Shown: positions 7,967-17,533 of the stretch, piece by piece | Layout of the letters: each line of letters starts with the position of its first letter | How positions within the stretch are numbered: position 1 is the stretch's first letter | Source: Aurantiacibacter marinus | GTDB lineage: Bacteria > Pseudomonadota > Alphaproteobacteria > Sphingomonadales > Sphingomonadaceae | DNA length: 64,000 nucleotides | Assembly: GCF_001021555.1 (NCBI RefSeq) | Contig: NZ_LDCP01000001.1 | Location: forward strand, 62,001-126,000 | Reading direction: 5' to 3' | The notes under the pieces: model-generated | The model's database searches: none | What the model saw: the letters and a program-made list of their open reading frames with translations, nothing else | What the model was told of the DNA's origin: nothing | Position numbers and translations under genes: made by a program

Positions 7967-9528
7967 ACCAGATCAACCAGAGCGGGTGGAAGCCCGGAAC
8001 CCCGGTGGCCTCCATCGATGGCGAAAAGCACCCGACAGTTACCGGTAACAAGGCCCTGATGCTGGAAGAGGCGCTGATCTTCGAAATCGGCGACGCGGAC
8101 ACTTACGGCGTCGATCTTCCATATACGCCAACCGATCTGCCCGGCCGCATGGGCAAGTTTACCCGCAAGGGCGAAATTGGCCTTCCCGGTCTGTCCGAAC
8201 CGCAAACCGTGCGCCACTACACGCGCCTGAGTCGCCAGAATTACGGGATCGATCTGGGCTTCTTCCCGCTGGGCAGTTGCACCATGAAACACAATCCGCG
8301 CCTGAACGAGAAAGTCGCGCGGATGCCCGGTTTCCTGGATGTGCACCCCATGCAACCGATCGATACGGTACAGGGCGCGCTGGGCGTAATTGATGAGCTG
8401 GCGCACTGGCTTATCACCCTCACCGGAATGCAGTCTGTCGCGATGAGCCCGAAGGCCGGCGCACATGGTGAGCTTTGCGGTATCCTGTGCATCCGCGCCG
8501 CCCTGGAAGCGCGCGGCGATGCGCGAAAAGTCGTCCTGGTCCCTGAAAGTGCCCACGGCACCAATCCGGCCACTGCGGCCTTTGCCGGTTATTCGACCGA
8601 GGATATTCCCGCGAACAAGGATGGCCGCGTTGACCTGGATGCGCTGAAGGCACGCCTCGGCCCTGATGTTGCCGCCGTGATGATTACCAATCCCAACACC
8701 TGCGGATTGTTCGAGCGTGACATGAAAGCGATCTCCGATGCCGTTCACGAAGCTGGCGGTCTGGTCTATTGCGATGGTGCCAACTTCAACGCGATCATGG
8801 GCCGCGTGCGTCCCGGCGATCTTGGCATCGATGCGATGCATATCAACCTGCACAAGACCTTTTCCACCCCGCATGGTGGCGGTGGGCCCGGTTCAGGCCC
8901 CGTTGTGCTGTCCGAAGCGCTCGCCCCGTTCGCGCCGCTTCCCTTCGTGGAAAAGGCCAAGGATGGCAGCCTGCGCCTGATCGAAGAAGAGAACATGGAA
9001 GAGCATCACGCCAGCACCTTTGGCCGGATGACCGCGTTCAACGGGCAGATGGGCATGTTCACCCGCGCCCTCACCTACATCCTCAGCCACGGAGCAGACG
9101 GATTGCGTCAGGCAGCAGGCGATGCCGTGCTCAATGCAAACTACATTCTGCGGCAGCTTGAGGATGTGCTCCACGCGCCGTTCGGCGCCAGCGGGCCGTG
9201 CATGCATGAAGCGTTGTTCGGCGATGCCGGCTTTGCCGAGGGCTTCTCTACGCTTGATCTCGCCAAGGGCCTGATCGACGAGGGGTTCCATCCGATGACG
9301 ATGTATTTCCCGCTGGTGGTCCACGGCGCGATGCTGATCGAACCGACCGAGACAGAGAGCAAGGCCGGGATCGATCAGTTTATCATGGCGATGCGGTCAC
9401 TGGCGCAGCGCGCAAAGGATGGCGACGAAGCTCTGCTGACCGCCCCGCACCACGCCCCCCGCGCCCGATTGGACGAGGCGCACGCAGCGCGCAAACCGCG
9501 TTTGGCATGGAGCGAACCCGAAGGGTAA
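7963..9528 (+). CDS. gcvPB: Glycine dehydrogenase (decarboxylating) subunit 2
   Basis: This 521-residue protein is the C-terminal half of the split glycine decarboxylase. The PLP lysine is in INLHKTFSTPHGGGGPG, the classic P-protein site, and FFPLGSCTMKHNPR and PESAHGTNPATAAF are also present. It starts within the end of gcvPA and closes the gcv operon. The lipoamide dehydrogenase (L protein) is not in this window. The last 20 or so residues form a basic, poorly conserved tail. Confidence 0.96.
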   Translation: MNQINQSGWKPGTPVASIDGEKHPTVTGNKALMLEEALIFEIGDADTYGVDLPYTPTDLPGRMGKFTRKGEIGLPGLSEPQTVRHYTRLSRQNYGIDLGFFPLGSCTMKHNPRLNEKVARMPGFLDVHPMQPIDTVQGALGVIDELAHWLITLTGMQSVAMSPKAGAHGELCGILCIRAALEARGDARKVVLVPESAHGTNPATAAFAGYSTEDIPANKDGRVDLDALKARLGPDVAAVMITNPNTCGLFERDMKAISDAVHEAGGLVYCDGANFNAIMGRVRPGDLGIDAMHINLHKTFSTPHGGGGPGSGPVVLSEALAPFAPLPFVEKAKDGSLRLIEEENMEEHHASTFGRMTAFNGQMGMFTRALTYILSHGADGLRQAAGDAVLNANYILRQLEDVLHAPFGASGPCMHEALFGDAGFAEGFSTLDLAKGLIDEGFHPMTMYFPLVVHGAMLIEPTETESKAGIDQFIMAMRSLAQRAKDGDEALLTAPHHAPRARLDEAHAARKPRLAWSEPEG

Positions 9529-9611
9529 CCGCGCTTCGGGTACCATTCGGAATTCGTTCAGATCATCCGTGCAATAGATGAACCGAGCTTGGGTTTTGAA
9601 TGGGGGGAAAT

Positions 9612-11228
9612 ATGAAGAAGGCGGGGCTACTGACTGCCGCTGCACTTGGTGCGATGCTGGTGCTTGCACCGGCGGGCGCGCAGGAGATGCTTGGAGCAGG
9701 AGCATCCTCGGCCAGCAGTGGCTTGTACCCAGCGAAGCAGCAGCGCAAGCCGCGATCCGGCGGCGCAACCCTGATGATTGGCGAAGCGACCGACGGGATG
9801 CTGAACGGCGGTGCCGATAGTTACGTTCTGGAAGGCCGCGCTGGACAGCGCGTGCGCATTTCTCTCAGCTCATCTCGTTTCGACACGATATTACGGATAA
9901 CCGGCCCTGGCGGTTTCGAGATGGAAAATGATGATGCACCGGGCAGGGAAACGCTCGACAGCATGATCGACACGGTTCTTCCCGCCGATGGAACGTATCG
10001 CCTGTCAGTCTCAGCGTACGGCAATGAAGGCAGCGGCGGATACCGATTGGCGACAATGGACCCGGCCAACCCCGCACGCGGCAACGCACGCCCGATTGCC
10101 ATGGGCGCAACCGTGAATGGCTTGCTCACGCAAAGCGATGACCGCGCGTTCGATGGCGGCTTCGTGGACTATTACGCCTTTCCAGGGCGTGCAGGTCAAC
10201 GCGTTACCTTCGATCTCGGTTCTGACGAAATCGACACCACGCTGGCGATCTATCTGCCCGATGGCCGTGAGGAAGCGAATGATGATTTCCGCTCTATCGA
10301 CGGAACCGACAGCCGACTGTCGATCACTCTGCCACAAGATGGCACCTATCACATTGCTGCCAGCAGCTTCTCTCCCGGAGAGATCGGACGCTATTCGTTG
10401 ACCTTGCGCCAAGCTGATGCCGATGTGCGCACGGTGCGCCCTTCCAGCAGCAATTCGCGGGTTTACGCCTTGTCCGTTGGCGTAGCCGATTATGACCGCA
10501 TCAGCCCGCTCAACCGCACAGACGAAGACGCGTCCCGCGTTACAGCCGCGCTGCGCAGTGCGGGCGTGCTTGCCCCTGAAAGCGTTACGCTCCTCAACGC
10601 TCAGGCAACGCGGGCAAACTTCCGCCGTGCTCTGAACGACATAACCAATGCCATGGGCGACGATGATCTGCTGCTCGTATTCTTCTCCGGCCACGGCGAA
10701 AAGGTCGAGAACATGACGACCGAGCGCGATGGGAGTGCGGAGACCATAGAGCTGTATGACGCAGCCCTCTTCGATTACGAGCTGGCCGAAATGTTCGAGA
10801 GTATCGACGCCCGCACACTGCTCGTGATCGATGCGTGTTTCGCTGGCGGGTTCGACAATGTGATCGACCAGCGCGTGGACCGCATGGGCATCTTCAGCTC
10901 CGACGAAGACACGCTCAGCCTAGTTGCCTCGGGCGAGAAATCAGGCGGCTATATCAGTCATATTTTCCGGCAGGCGCTGGAAGGCGGGGCGGATATGAAT
11001 GGCGATCGGGCAGTGCAGGCGGGCGAACTGGGTGAATATATGCGCCGCGAATTTTACCGCATGGTCCTGGAAGAACCGCTGGTCACCGATGCCGAGGATT
11101 TCCGCGATATGCAGACGCCAGGCTGGCAGCACATTATCGTCGATCGCGGCGGTGACGGGATGCCGCACCAGCAAGTGCTGATGAACCTTGGCAATGCATA
11201 TGGTGAGCGGGTCGCTCGCGCTAACTGA
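9612..11228 (+). CDS. Secreted caspase-like peptidase (C14 type) with PPC domains
   Basis: The 538-residue protein has an N-terminal signal peptide ending near PAGAQ. Two pre-peptidase C-terminal type beta domains follow at about residues 50-145 and 165-265, each with the DxYxLEGRAGQRV or DYYAFPGRAGQRV pattern. A caspase/metacaspase-like domain from about 280 begins VYALSVGVADYD. The catalytic pair appears as histidine 361 in FFSGHGEK and cysteine 409 in LLVIDACFAGGF. The start at 9612 follows a GGGGGG ribosome site; a start at 9600 is less likely. It stands alone between the gcv operon and a terminator. Its substrate is unknown, and a role in proteolysis outside the cytoplasm is inferred. 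Confidence 0.88.
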   Translation: MKKAGLLTAAALGAMLVLAPAGAQEMLGAGASSASSGLYPAKQQRKPRSGGATLMIGEATDGMLNGGADSYVLEGRAGQRVRISLSSSRFDTILRITGPGGFEMENDDAPGRETLDSMIDTVLPADGTYRLSVSAYGNEGSGGYRLATMDPANPARGNARPIAMGATVNGLLTQSDDRAFDGGFVDYYAFPGRAGQRVTFDLGSDEIDTTLAIYLPDGREEANDDFRSIDGTDSRLSITLPQDGTYHIAASSFSPGEIGRYSLTLRQADADVRTVRPSSSNSRVYALSVGVADYDRISPLNRTDEDASRVTAALRSAGVLAPESVTLLNAQATRANFRRALNDITNAMGDDDLLLVFFSGHGEKVENMTTERDGSAETIELYDAALFDYELAEMFESIDARTLLVIDACFAGGFDNVIDQRVDRMGIFSSDEDTLSLVASGEKSGGYISHIFRQALEGGADMNGDRAVQAGELGEYMRREFYRMVLEEPLVTDAEDFRDMQTPGWQHIIVDRGGDGMPHQQVLMNLGNAYGERVARAN

Positions 11229-11247
11229 GCCTTGGTTGCAAGCAAAG

Positions 11248-11286
11248 AAAAAGGGCGGGATGTCGTGATGACGTCCCGCCCTTTTT
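11248..11286. terminator. Bidirectional rho-independent terminator
   Basis: The stem GGGCGGGATGTC/GACGTCCCGCCC, with a 5-base loop and one G-T pair, is flanked by an A-run on the left and TTTTT on the right. It therefore ends both the rightward caspase-like gene and the leftward sugar transporter gene. Confidence 0.9.
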
Positions 11287-11308
11287 GTGTGCACATTCCG
11301 TGCGCAAA

Positions 11309-12730
11309 TTATACGGCAGGTCGCCGCGCGAAGATCCCGAAGCCGGCAATGACGGCATAGCAGATCACGGGGATAATCATCGCCGTAGCAAGGCTTCCTC
11401 CCGTGGCATCGGCCACGACACCAAACAGCAGCGGCACAACAGCCCCGCCGAAGATCGCGACGTTGATGATGCCAGACCCATCGGCAGCGCGCGGACCAAG
11501 CTTTTCGCATGCGAGCGAGAAGATAGTCGGGAACATGATGGAATTCATCAGGCCCACTGCAAGCAGGGTATATGCCGCAACCATGCCGCCAGTCTGCGTC
11601 GACACGATAATTAGTGTGATCGCGCCAAGCGCATTGAAAGCCAGGATTTTGCCCGGGCTGAAAATACGGAGCACGGCAGATCCGATGAACCGGCCAACCA
11701 TCGCGCCGCCCCAATACAGGCCGATCATCCAGCCAATGGCGCTTTCCGGCTGACCCAGAACACGCTCCAGCGAGAGGTAATTGATGATGACGGAGCCAAT
11801 CGCAACTTCGCCGCCGACATACAGGAAGATGCAAAGCGCGCCGAATGAGAAGCGCCCGCGCTTCAGCAGATCATTGTCGTAAAGCCAGATTGCCGGGGCA
11901 AGAATAATGATCAGGACGCCCAACCATCCGCTCACCTGCAGCGCAACGAATACGCCAGCGGCAATAGTGGCCAGTCCAACGAGGTAACGTCCGGTCGAGA
12001 CCAGATCGTTGTCACCCATGATCTTTGCATCGTGCGGCAAACGGTTCCTGAACATCCACACGGCAATCGCGACCAGTCCGATCAGGCCAGCAACGCCAAG
12101 ATAGCCTTGCCAGATCGCCTCACTCTCGGCAGCGCGATAGGCTTGCAGTTCAGCCCCGGAAAGCTGGTCTGCACTGACTGCAGCCAGGCCGCCCAAGATC
12201 ACGATTGCGCCAACAATCGGGAAAATCGTTGTGCCCAGCGAATTGAAGGCCTGCGCAAATGTCAGACGGCTGTGAGTTGTGGAGGGGGGGCCGAGCAGGC
12301 TGATGAGCGGATTGGCCACCACCTGCACAATCACCACGCCGCTTGCCAGAATGAACAATGCGCCAAGGAACATTGCGTAGGTCGCCGTCTGGCTTGCCGG
12401 GATGAACAGCAGGCAGCCTGCCATCATGGTGACAAGGCCAACGACTGCCCCGCGCATATAGCCGATCTTCTTGACCAGTCTTGCGCCGGGAATCCCGATA
12501 ATCAGATATGCCGCGAAGAAGCAGAACTGCACCAGCATTGCCTCGGTATAGCTCAGTGTGAACAGCTCTTTCAGCTTGGGAATGATCACATCGTTGAGCG
12601 AAGTGATCCCGCCAAAGATGAAAAACAGGCCCATCACGAAATACTGCAAGCCCGGCGCATCGACCGGGGGCGAGTCATCCGTAATCGGCATGGGATCTGT
12701 GCTGCTCGAAATGTCAGGCGCAAGGGCCAT
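11309..12730 (-). CDS. Sugar MFS transporter, FucP/GluP (fucose, glucose/galactose) type
   Basis: The 473-residue protein has about twelve hydrophobic segments and the FucP/GluP-like N-terminus FVMGLFFIFGGITSLNDVIIPKLKELF, here read in parts, followed by AAYLIIGIPGARLVKKIGY. Members are proton-coupled importers of glucose, galactose or fucose. It is the last gene of the leftward glycan locus, 75 bases after the GH3 gene, so it most likely imports the glucose released in the periplasm. No LacI-like operator was seen directly upstream. Confidence 0.86.
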   Translation of the reverse strand: MALAPDISSSTDPMPITDDSPPVDAPGLQYFVMGLFFIFGGITSLNDVIIPKLKELFTLSYTEAMLVQFCFFAAYLIIGIPGARLVKKIGYMRGAVVGLVTMMAGCLLFIPASQTATYAMFLGALFILASGVVIVQVVANPLISLLGPPSTTHSRLTFAQAFNSLGTTIFPIVGAIVILGGLAAVSADQLSGAELQAYRAAESEAIWQGYLGVAGLIGLVAIAVWMFRNRLPHDAKIMGDNDLVSTGRYLVGLATIAAGVFVALQVSGWLGVLIIILAPAIWLYDNDLLKRGRFSFGALCIFLYVGGEVAIGSVIINYLSLERVLGQPESAIGWMIGLYWGGAMVGRFIGSAVLRIFSPGKILAFNALGAITLIIVSTQTGGMVAAYTLLAVGLMNSIMFPTIFSLACEKLGPRAADGSGIINVAIFGGAVVPLLFGVVADATGGSLATAMIIPVICYAVIAGFGIFARRPAV

Positions 12731-12805
12731 ATTCTATACTCCCTGAGGGCAGGCTGCTTGTGTCAGCAGCTCCGCCAAAACAAAATCGCTTTCAGACCGT
12801 TCGGA

Positions 12806-15196
12806 TCAGAACGAGCATTCAGTGCCTTCAGCCACATCAACGCGCGAAATCGAGGCGATGCGGATCGTCAGCGGGTTCACTGTATCCAATTCCAAAGTGT
12901 TGCCCAGATCAGGCAGGCACGAAGTTGTGAGAACCATTTCGCGCCAGCCCTTGCCTGCACCAATGGACAGGCCCTGCGTGATGTCGAAAGTGCTGTCTCC
13001 GCTGGTCAGAGTAACCGCCGCTGTGGGGCGGCCTTCCAGTAGATATTCAATGCGGTAGGCATTGGCATCACTTTCACCCTCCAGCTTCAGCGTGCCGCCA
13101 GTTGTGAAGGCCAGTTCCCGCGAATCTTCCTGCGCATTGCGATCAACTCCTCTTGCGGCCAGTGTTGCCACGCGCCCGATCAGATTGGGCAACGGCGCAT
13201 CCATGGAGCTGGCAGTGACGCTGTCGGCAAGTCGGCCGGCGGAGAACCAGTCGTTTGCAGGCCCGGCCTCCAGCGGTCCGCAGTCCTCGTTCAAAACAGG
13301 CGTGGCTGACGTGTCGGACAACGAGCGGCCATAACCGACCGCGAACAAAGCGCCTTCGGGGCCATTCAGCGGCTCACCTTCGCAAGTTGCCGGCCAGGAA
13401 AATGACAGGCGGCCTGTGGCATCGCGTGCGCCGGTCAGCACATCGGCAATACCGCCACCTTCGCTGCCCGGAAGCCATGAAGCGACAAATGCATCCGCAA
13501 CGTTCATTTCGCGGTTCATCCACATTGGACGGCCTGAAAGGAATACGGCCACGGTAGGAATATCCTGTGCAGCAAAGCTGCGCAAAAGTTCCAACCCTTC
13601 GTCATCTCGGAATGCCAGATCGCGCTGGTCACCGGCAAATTCAGCGTAAGGCTCTTCGCCAAACACCACAACGGCCACGTCCGGGCGCGCAGTGAAGCTG
13701 CCATCTTCGGAAAGGATCGCGCTGCCGCCATTGGCGGACACTGCAGAATTCAGGCCTTCCCAGATGGATTCGGCATTGGGGAAAAGATCACGGTCCAGCT
13801 CTACGCCGCCCTGCCAGGTCAGTGTCCAGCCGCCAGCGGCCTGACCGATATTGTCTGCCGCGCTGCCCGCCACAAGTACGTTGGCACCGGCAGCAAGCGG
13901 CAAGACACCGTCATTCTTCAAGATCACCTGCGAACTCGCCACTGCATCACGCGCAATGGCGCGGTGCTCTGGCGAACCGAGCATGTCGAAACGTCCGGCA
14001 ACGCCGCGCGCAGACGGGCGCGGTGCATTTTCGTCCAGCAAACCGGCGCGGTACTTGACGCGCAGCACGCGGGTCACGGCATCGTCCACAACCGCCATCG
14101 GGATTGTGCCGTCACCAACCTGGGCGATCAGCGTTTCCATCAGGCCGAGCCAGTCGTCCGGCACCATATAGATGTCTAGACCTGCCAGCAGCGATTGCGG
14201 GCAATCGGTGACTTCGCACCCTGCGACTTGCCCGTGGCCGTTCCAGTCGCCCACAACCAGCCCGTCAAAGCCCATTTCGCCGCGCAGCACATCGGTCAGC
14301 AGATCGCGGTTGCCGTGCATCTTGCGGCCGTTAATCGAATTGAAGCTGGCCATGACCGTCTCGACACCGGCAGCGATGGCAGCCGGATAAGGCCGCCCAT
14401 GGAGCGCGAGCAATTCGTCGATATCGCCGGTGACTTCGCCCTGATCGACACCGTTATCCGTGCCGCCATCGCCGAAGAAATGCTTCGCAGTTGCGATAAC
14501 CCGGCCCGTACCGAGGAAGTCCGCATCGCCCGGACGTCCCTGAAGCCCTTCGACCAATGCCGCGCCCATTTCGGCCACGATATCCGCGTCTTCGGAATAA
14601 CTTTCGTACGTGCGGCCCCAACGATCATCTTGTGCGACAGCCACCGTGGGAGAGAAATTCCAGTCGATACCGGTCACTTCGATTTCCGCGGCGGTCGCAG
14701 CACCAATCTGGCGGACCAGATCGGGACGGCCCGTTGCGCCCAGCGCGATATTGTGCGGGAAAATCGTTGCGCCAACTACATTGGTGTGGCCGTGCACAGC
14801 ATCTGTGCCCCACATCGTCGGGATCACCGGCTCCCCATTGGAAAGGGGCAGAACCGATGCATCGTACATTTCATCGGCGTAACGTAGCCATTCCGAAGCA
14901 GCGGCGTATTCATCGCCATAGGGGCCGCCATTACCGCCGTTGAGGTAGCTGCCGAAGCGGTAGCGTTCCATATCATCGGGCGTGAAGGAATTGATCTGCG
15001 GCTGGATCAGCTGCGCGATCTTGCGTTCGAGCGACATGCGCGAAACCAGATCTGCGACAACAGCATCTTCGCCCGTCATGGGCGCAGATACGCTTGCATC
15101 ACCTTCAGTTTCGGCTGGTATGGTGGCACATCCGGCCAGTCCTAAACCCATTGCTGACGCCGCTACGATTGCTCGTACAGAAACCCCTACCCGCAT
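12806..15196 (-). CDS. Glycoside hydrolase family 3 exo-beta-glucosidase, lipoprotein
   Basis: The 796-residue protein starts with a lipoprotein signal (GLGLAGC, cysteine 23). It has the GH3 N-terminal barrel with VIPTMWGTDAVHGHTNV, AKHFFGDGG, and the nucleophile region GLVVGDWNGHG, where aspartate 317 is the expected nucleophile. The second GH3 domain follows from about residue 420, and a C-terminal galactose-binding-like domain from about 630 resembles that of marine exo-1,3/1,4-beta-glucanases. It should release glucose from beta-glucan oligosaccharides. A GAACGTTC palindrome lies 20 bases upstream and matches sites upstream of the TonB receptor. Confidence 0.9.
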   Translation of the reverse strand: MRVGVSVRAIVAASAMGLGLAGCATIPAETEGDASVSAPMTGEDAVVADLVSRMSLERKIAQLIQPQINSFTPDDMERYRFGSYLNGGNGGPYGDEYAAASEWLRYADEMYDASVLPLSNGEPVIPTMWGTDAVHGHTNVVGATIFPHNIALGATGRPDLVRQIGAATAAEIEVTGIDWNFSPTVAVAQDDRWGRTYESYSEDADIVAEMGAALVEGLQGRPGDADFLGTGRVIATAKHFFGDGGTDNGVDQGEVTGDIDELLALHGRPYPAAIAAGVETVMASFNSINGRKMHGNRDLLTDVLRGEMGFDGLVVGDWNGHGQVAGCEVTDCPQSLLAGLDIYMVPDDWLGLMETLIAQVGDGTIPMAVVDDAVTRVLRVKYRAGLLDENAPRPSARGVAGRFDMLGSPEHRAIARDAVASSQVILKNDGVLPLAAGANVLVAGSAADNIGQAAGGWTLTWQGGVELDRDLFPNAESIWEGLNSAVSANGGSAILSEDGSFTARPDVAVVVFGEEPYAEFAGDQRDLAFRDDEGLELLRSFAAQDIPTVAVFLSGRPMWMNREMNVADAFVASWLPGSEGGGIADVLTGARDATGRLSFSWPATCEGEPLNGPEGALFAVGYGRSLSDTSATPVLNEDCGPLEAGPANDWFSAGRLADSVTASSMDAPLPNLIGRVATLAARGVDRNAQEDSRELAFTTGGTLKLEGESDANAYRIEYLLEGRPTAAVTLTSGDSTFDITQGLSIGAGKGWREMVLTTSCLPDLGNTLELDTVNPLTIRIASISRVDVAEGTECSF

Positions 15197-15215
15197 AACT
15201 TCCTCTTTTTTTTGG

Positions 15216-15223
15216 GAACGTTC
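15216..15223. promoter_or_regulatory. Probable LacI-type operator upstream of GH3
   Basis: The perfect palindrome GAACGTTC sits between the second MFS gene and the GH3 start. It has the same core as the repeated sites at 22313-22373. This placement suggests that the LacI-family regulator in the locus controls GH3 separately; the assignment is inferred from motif sharing. Confidence 0.5.
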
Positions 15224-15263
15224 TCAACAAGGTTTTACACGGCACCCGATTGAAGGCAAGCGC

Positions 15264-16472
15264 CTATTTGGGACGCTTGCCTGTCACCAGCAGAATGCAG
15301 GCAATTGCTGCAAGGACGGCCAGCACCACGAACAGGCCGTCAAAGCCGAACACCGGCACCATGGCGAGCGTCAGGCCAGGCATGATCAGCGATGGCATGG
15401 TGTTGGTGAGGTTGAAGAGACCAAGGTCGCGTCCACGGCTTTGCGGGCGCGGCAGCACGCGCAGGGTTTGGGCTGAATGCAGCGCCAGAAATACGCCGGC
15501 GGAAAGCCCGAAAACCGCATATCCGATCAATGCTGTCGATAAACCCGGTGCCATTGCCATTACCAGCAGCGCAGCGGCGCTTGCCCCCGCAGCAGCGCAT
15601 AACGGTACGATAGGGCGGTCATTGCGGTCGGCCCAGCGCCCGACAAACAATGTGACGGGAACGGCCACAATCAGCACACCTCCAAACATCTGTGCTGCCT
15701 GATTATCGCCGATCTCCGGCGAAATGGAGCGCAGCCACAGATACAGATACGCAAACAACGCCGCTTCCGCGATTTGCACCAGCAGACGTGCCAGCCACAT
15801 ACGCGCAACGATTTGGCGCGGACCGTCCAGACGCGTTGCCGGTTTGCTCCTCGGCTCCATAAGCTCGGGAAATTTCTGCGGGCGACCGAACAGGATAACC
15901 GGCAGGACACACATCACCACCAGCCCGGCAACAAGCGCCATACGGGTGTCCGGCTCTGCCAATCCCGGGATCGTTACCAAAGTGCCGGACATGGCTCCGG
16001 CCGCCGGAGCGAAGGCAAGCAACCCGCCCAGCATGCCCTTCTGATGATCAGGCACGACATCACCGGCCCAGGCAGCAAGGGGGCTCAACATCATATTCAG
16101 GCTCAACTGCCAAAGCACCAACAGGCCAATCAGCATCGGCAGGCTGTCCGCCTTCGCCAGTCCGACAAGCAAAGCTGAACTGAGGACCAATCCTACAAAA
16201 ATCCATACACGCCGGTTACGCGTGATATCGGAAAGCCAACCAAATCCGATATTGGCAAGGCTGGCGGCAATCGCTCCGGCAAAGGCGGCATAGGCGAGCC
16301 ATGTTATGCTCGCATCGCCTGCCATCGCTTCTACGCGTACCGGCAACAGGATCGTCAGGAATGGAACATAGGCTGTGGCCCCGCCCGCGACAGCAAGCGC
16401 GTAAAGCAAAAGAAAGCGCCGCGACTGCCACTGTGCTACCCCGTCAGGTGCAGCGCTTTTGCCTTCAATCAT
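15264..16472 (-). CDS. MFS transporter of the beta-glucan locus
   Basis: The 402-residue protein has about twelve membrane segments and starts MIEGKSAAPDGVAQWQSRRF. It has an MFS-type FVGRWADRNDRP loop between helices and resembles sugar or oligosaccharide MFS carriers. Its start codon at 16472 overlaps the end of the lacI-like gene by eight bases, so translation is probably coupled. In this setting it probably moves the oligosaccharides made by GH16 across the inner membrane; substrate specificity cannot be read from sequence. Confidence 0.85.
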   Translation of the reverse strand: MIEGKSAAPDGVAQWQSRRFLLLYALAVAGGATAYVPFLTILLPVRVEAMAGDASITWLAYAAFAGAIAASLANIGFGWLSDITRNRRVWIFVGLVLSSALLVGLAKADSLPMLIGLLVLWQLSLNMMLSPLAAWAGDVVPDHQKGMLGGLLAFAPAAGAMSGTLVTIPGLAEPDTRMALVAGLVVMCVLPVILFGRPQKFPELMEPRSKPATRLDGPRQIVARMWLARLLVQIAEAALFAYLYLWLRSISPEIGDNQAAQMFGGVLIVAVPVTLFVGRWADRNDRPIVPLCAAAGASAAALLVMAMAPGLSTALIGYAVFGLSAGVFLALHSAQTLRVLPRPQSRGRDLGLFNLTNTMPSLIMPGLTLAMVPVFGFDGLFVVLAVLAAIACILLVTGKRPK

Positions 16473-17532
16473 TGGTAGCGGCGGTGCGCGGTGCAGCCAC
16501 GGATGCACGCTCCACAAGCCCGCCTTTGACCACCACTGGCATGGGGGGCAGTTCTTCACCGCGATTGGCCATGATCAACAGTTCTACGGCCCGGCTGACG
16601 GTTTCCGCAACCGGCTGGTCGATGGCGGTCAGTGGGGGCTGGACAAACCGGACCACAGGCGTGTTGTCGAAACTGATGATCGAAAGATCACCTGGTACAC
16701 GCATGCCCAGTTCATGCGCCACAGCATTGGCCGCGATGGCCATCTGGTCATTGCCGGCAATTATCGCCGTAGGCCGGTCGGCGCGGGCCAGCAGGGTACG
16801 CGTTGCCGCCTCCCCTGATGTGAAGGAAAAATCCCCGCGTTCGCACAGGTCCTTGGTCGGCAGACCTGCTTCCTGCATGGCGGCCTTCCAGCCATCCTTG
16901 CGCCATTGGGTCAGCGCATATTCCTGCGATCCGGCGATAAAGGCGATCCTGGTATGACCCTTCGCTATCAAATGGTGCGTTGCCATCGCGGCCAGATCAT
17001 CATCGCCCATGGTCAGCGAGATATTGCCGCCATTGGCGCGCGATCCGATGCGTGCGAAACGAATGCCGGACGCCTCGAGCAGATCGGTGATCAGCTTGTT
17101 ATCCGAATGCGGCGGCGTCAGGATCACGCCATCAGGCTGCATGGCAGCGATTGCTGCGTTGAGTTCACGCTCCACATGATCGCTGTGCGTATCGACCAGT
17201 TCGAAAATCAGACGATAACCATATTCAGCGCATTTCAACATGCCGCCCAGCAGCATCTGATCGACCCAGTCGCGCCCTTCCCGGGCACGCCAGTCTTCTA
17301 TTGTCCGTTCGCGGTCGTTCAGTGCCAGAATGAGGTAGGACCGCGACCCGCTCATACGCTGCGCAGCGATGGACGGTACATAACCAAGCTTGTCGATCGA
17401 AGCCTGCACCCGCTCTTTCATCTCGGGCCGGACGTTGGCCTCGTTATTGATGACACGGCTAACCGTCTGCAACGAGACACCGGCATCCGCCGCCACGTGC
17501 TTGATGGTTACCGATTGTCTTCTGCGCGCCAC
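16465..17532 (-). CDS. LacI-family transcriptional regulator
   Basis: The 355-residue protein has the LacI helix-turn-helix at its start (VTIKHVAADAGVSLQTVSRVINNE) and a periplasmic-binding-protein-like ligand domain. A GTG start at 17532 was chosen because GGAGGG lies about nine bases upstream and the HTH follows at residue 7; the frame open to 17682 runs through GH16 coding sequence. It lies one base from the GH16 stop. It is the likely repressor acting at the GAACGTTC sites by TonB receptor and GH3, probably relieved by a glucan-derived sugar. Confidence 0.93.
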   Translation of the reverse strand: MARRRQSVTIKHVAADAGVSLQTVSRVINNEANVRPEMKERVQASIDKLGYVPSIAAQRMSGSRSYLILALNDRERTIEDWRAREGRDWVDQMLLGGMLKCAEYGYRLIFELVDTHSDHVERELNAAIAAMQPDGVILTPPHSDNKLITDLLEASGIRFARIGSRANGGNISLTMGDDDLAAMATHHLIAKGHTRIAFIAGSQEYALTQWRKDGWKAAMQEAGLPTKDLCERGDFSFTSGEAATRTLLARADRPTAIIAGNDQMAIAANAVAHELGMRVPGDLSIISFDNTPVVRFVQPPLTAIDQPVAETVSRAVELLIMANRGEELPPMPVVVKGGLVERASVAAPRTAATND

Positions 17533-17533
17533 G

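Noticed and set aside
7399-8874. A 491-residue minus-strand frame across gcvPA and gcvPB
   Set aside because: It is the antisense shadow of two conserved genes and lacks any domain signature.
12032-13042. A 336-residue plus-strand frame across the MFS and GH3 genes
   Set aside because: It lies opposite two clear genes and is rich in Cys, His and Gln in a way typical of antisense frames here.
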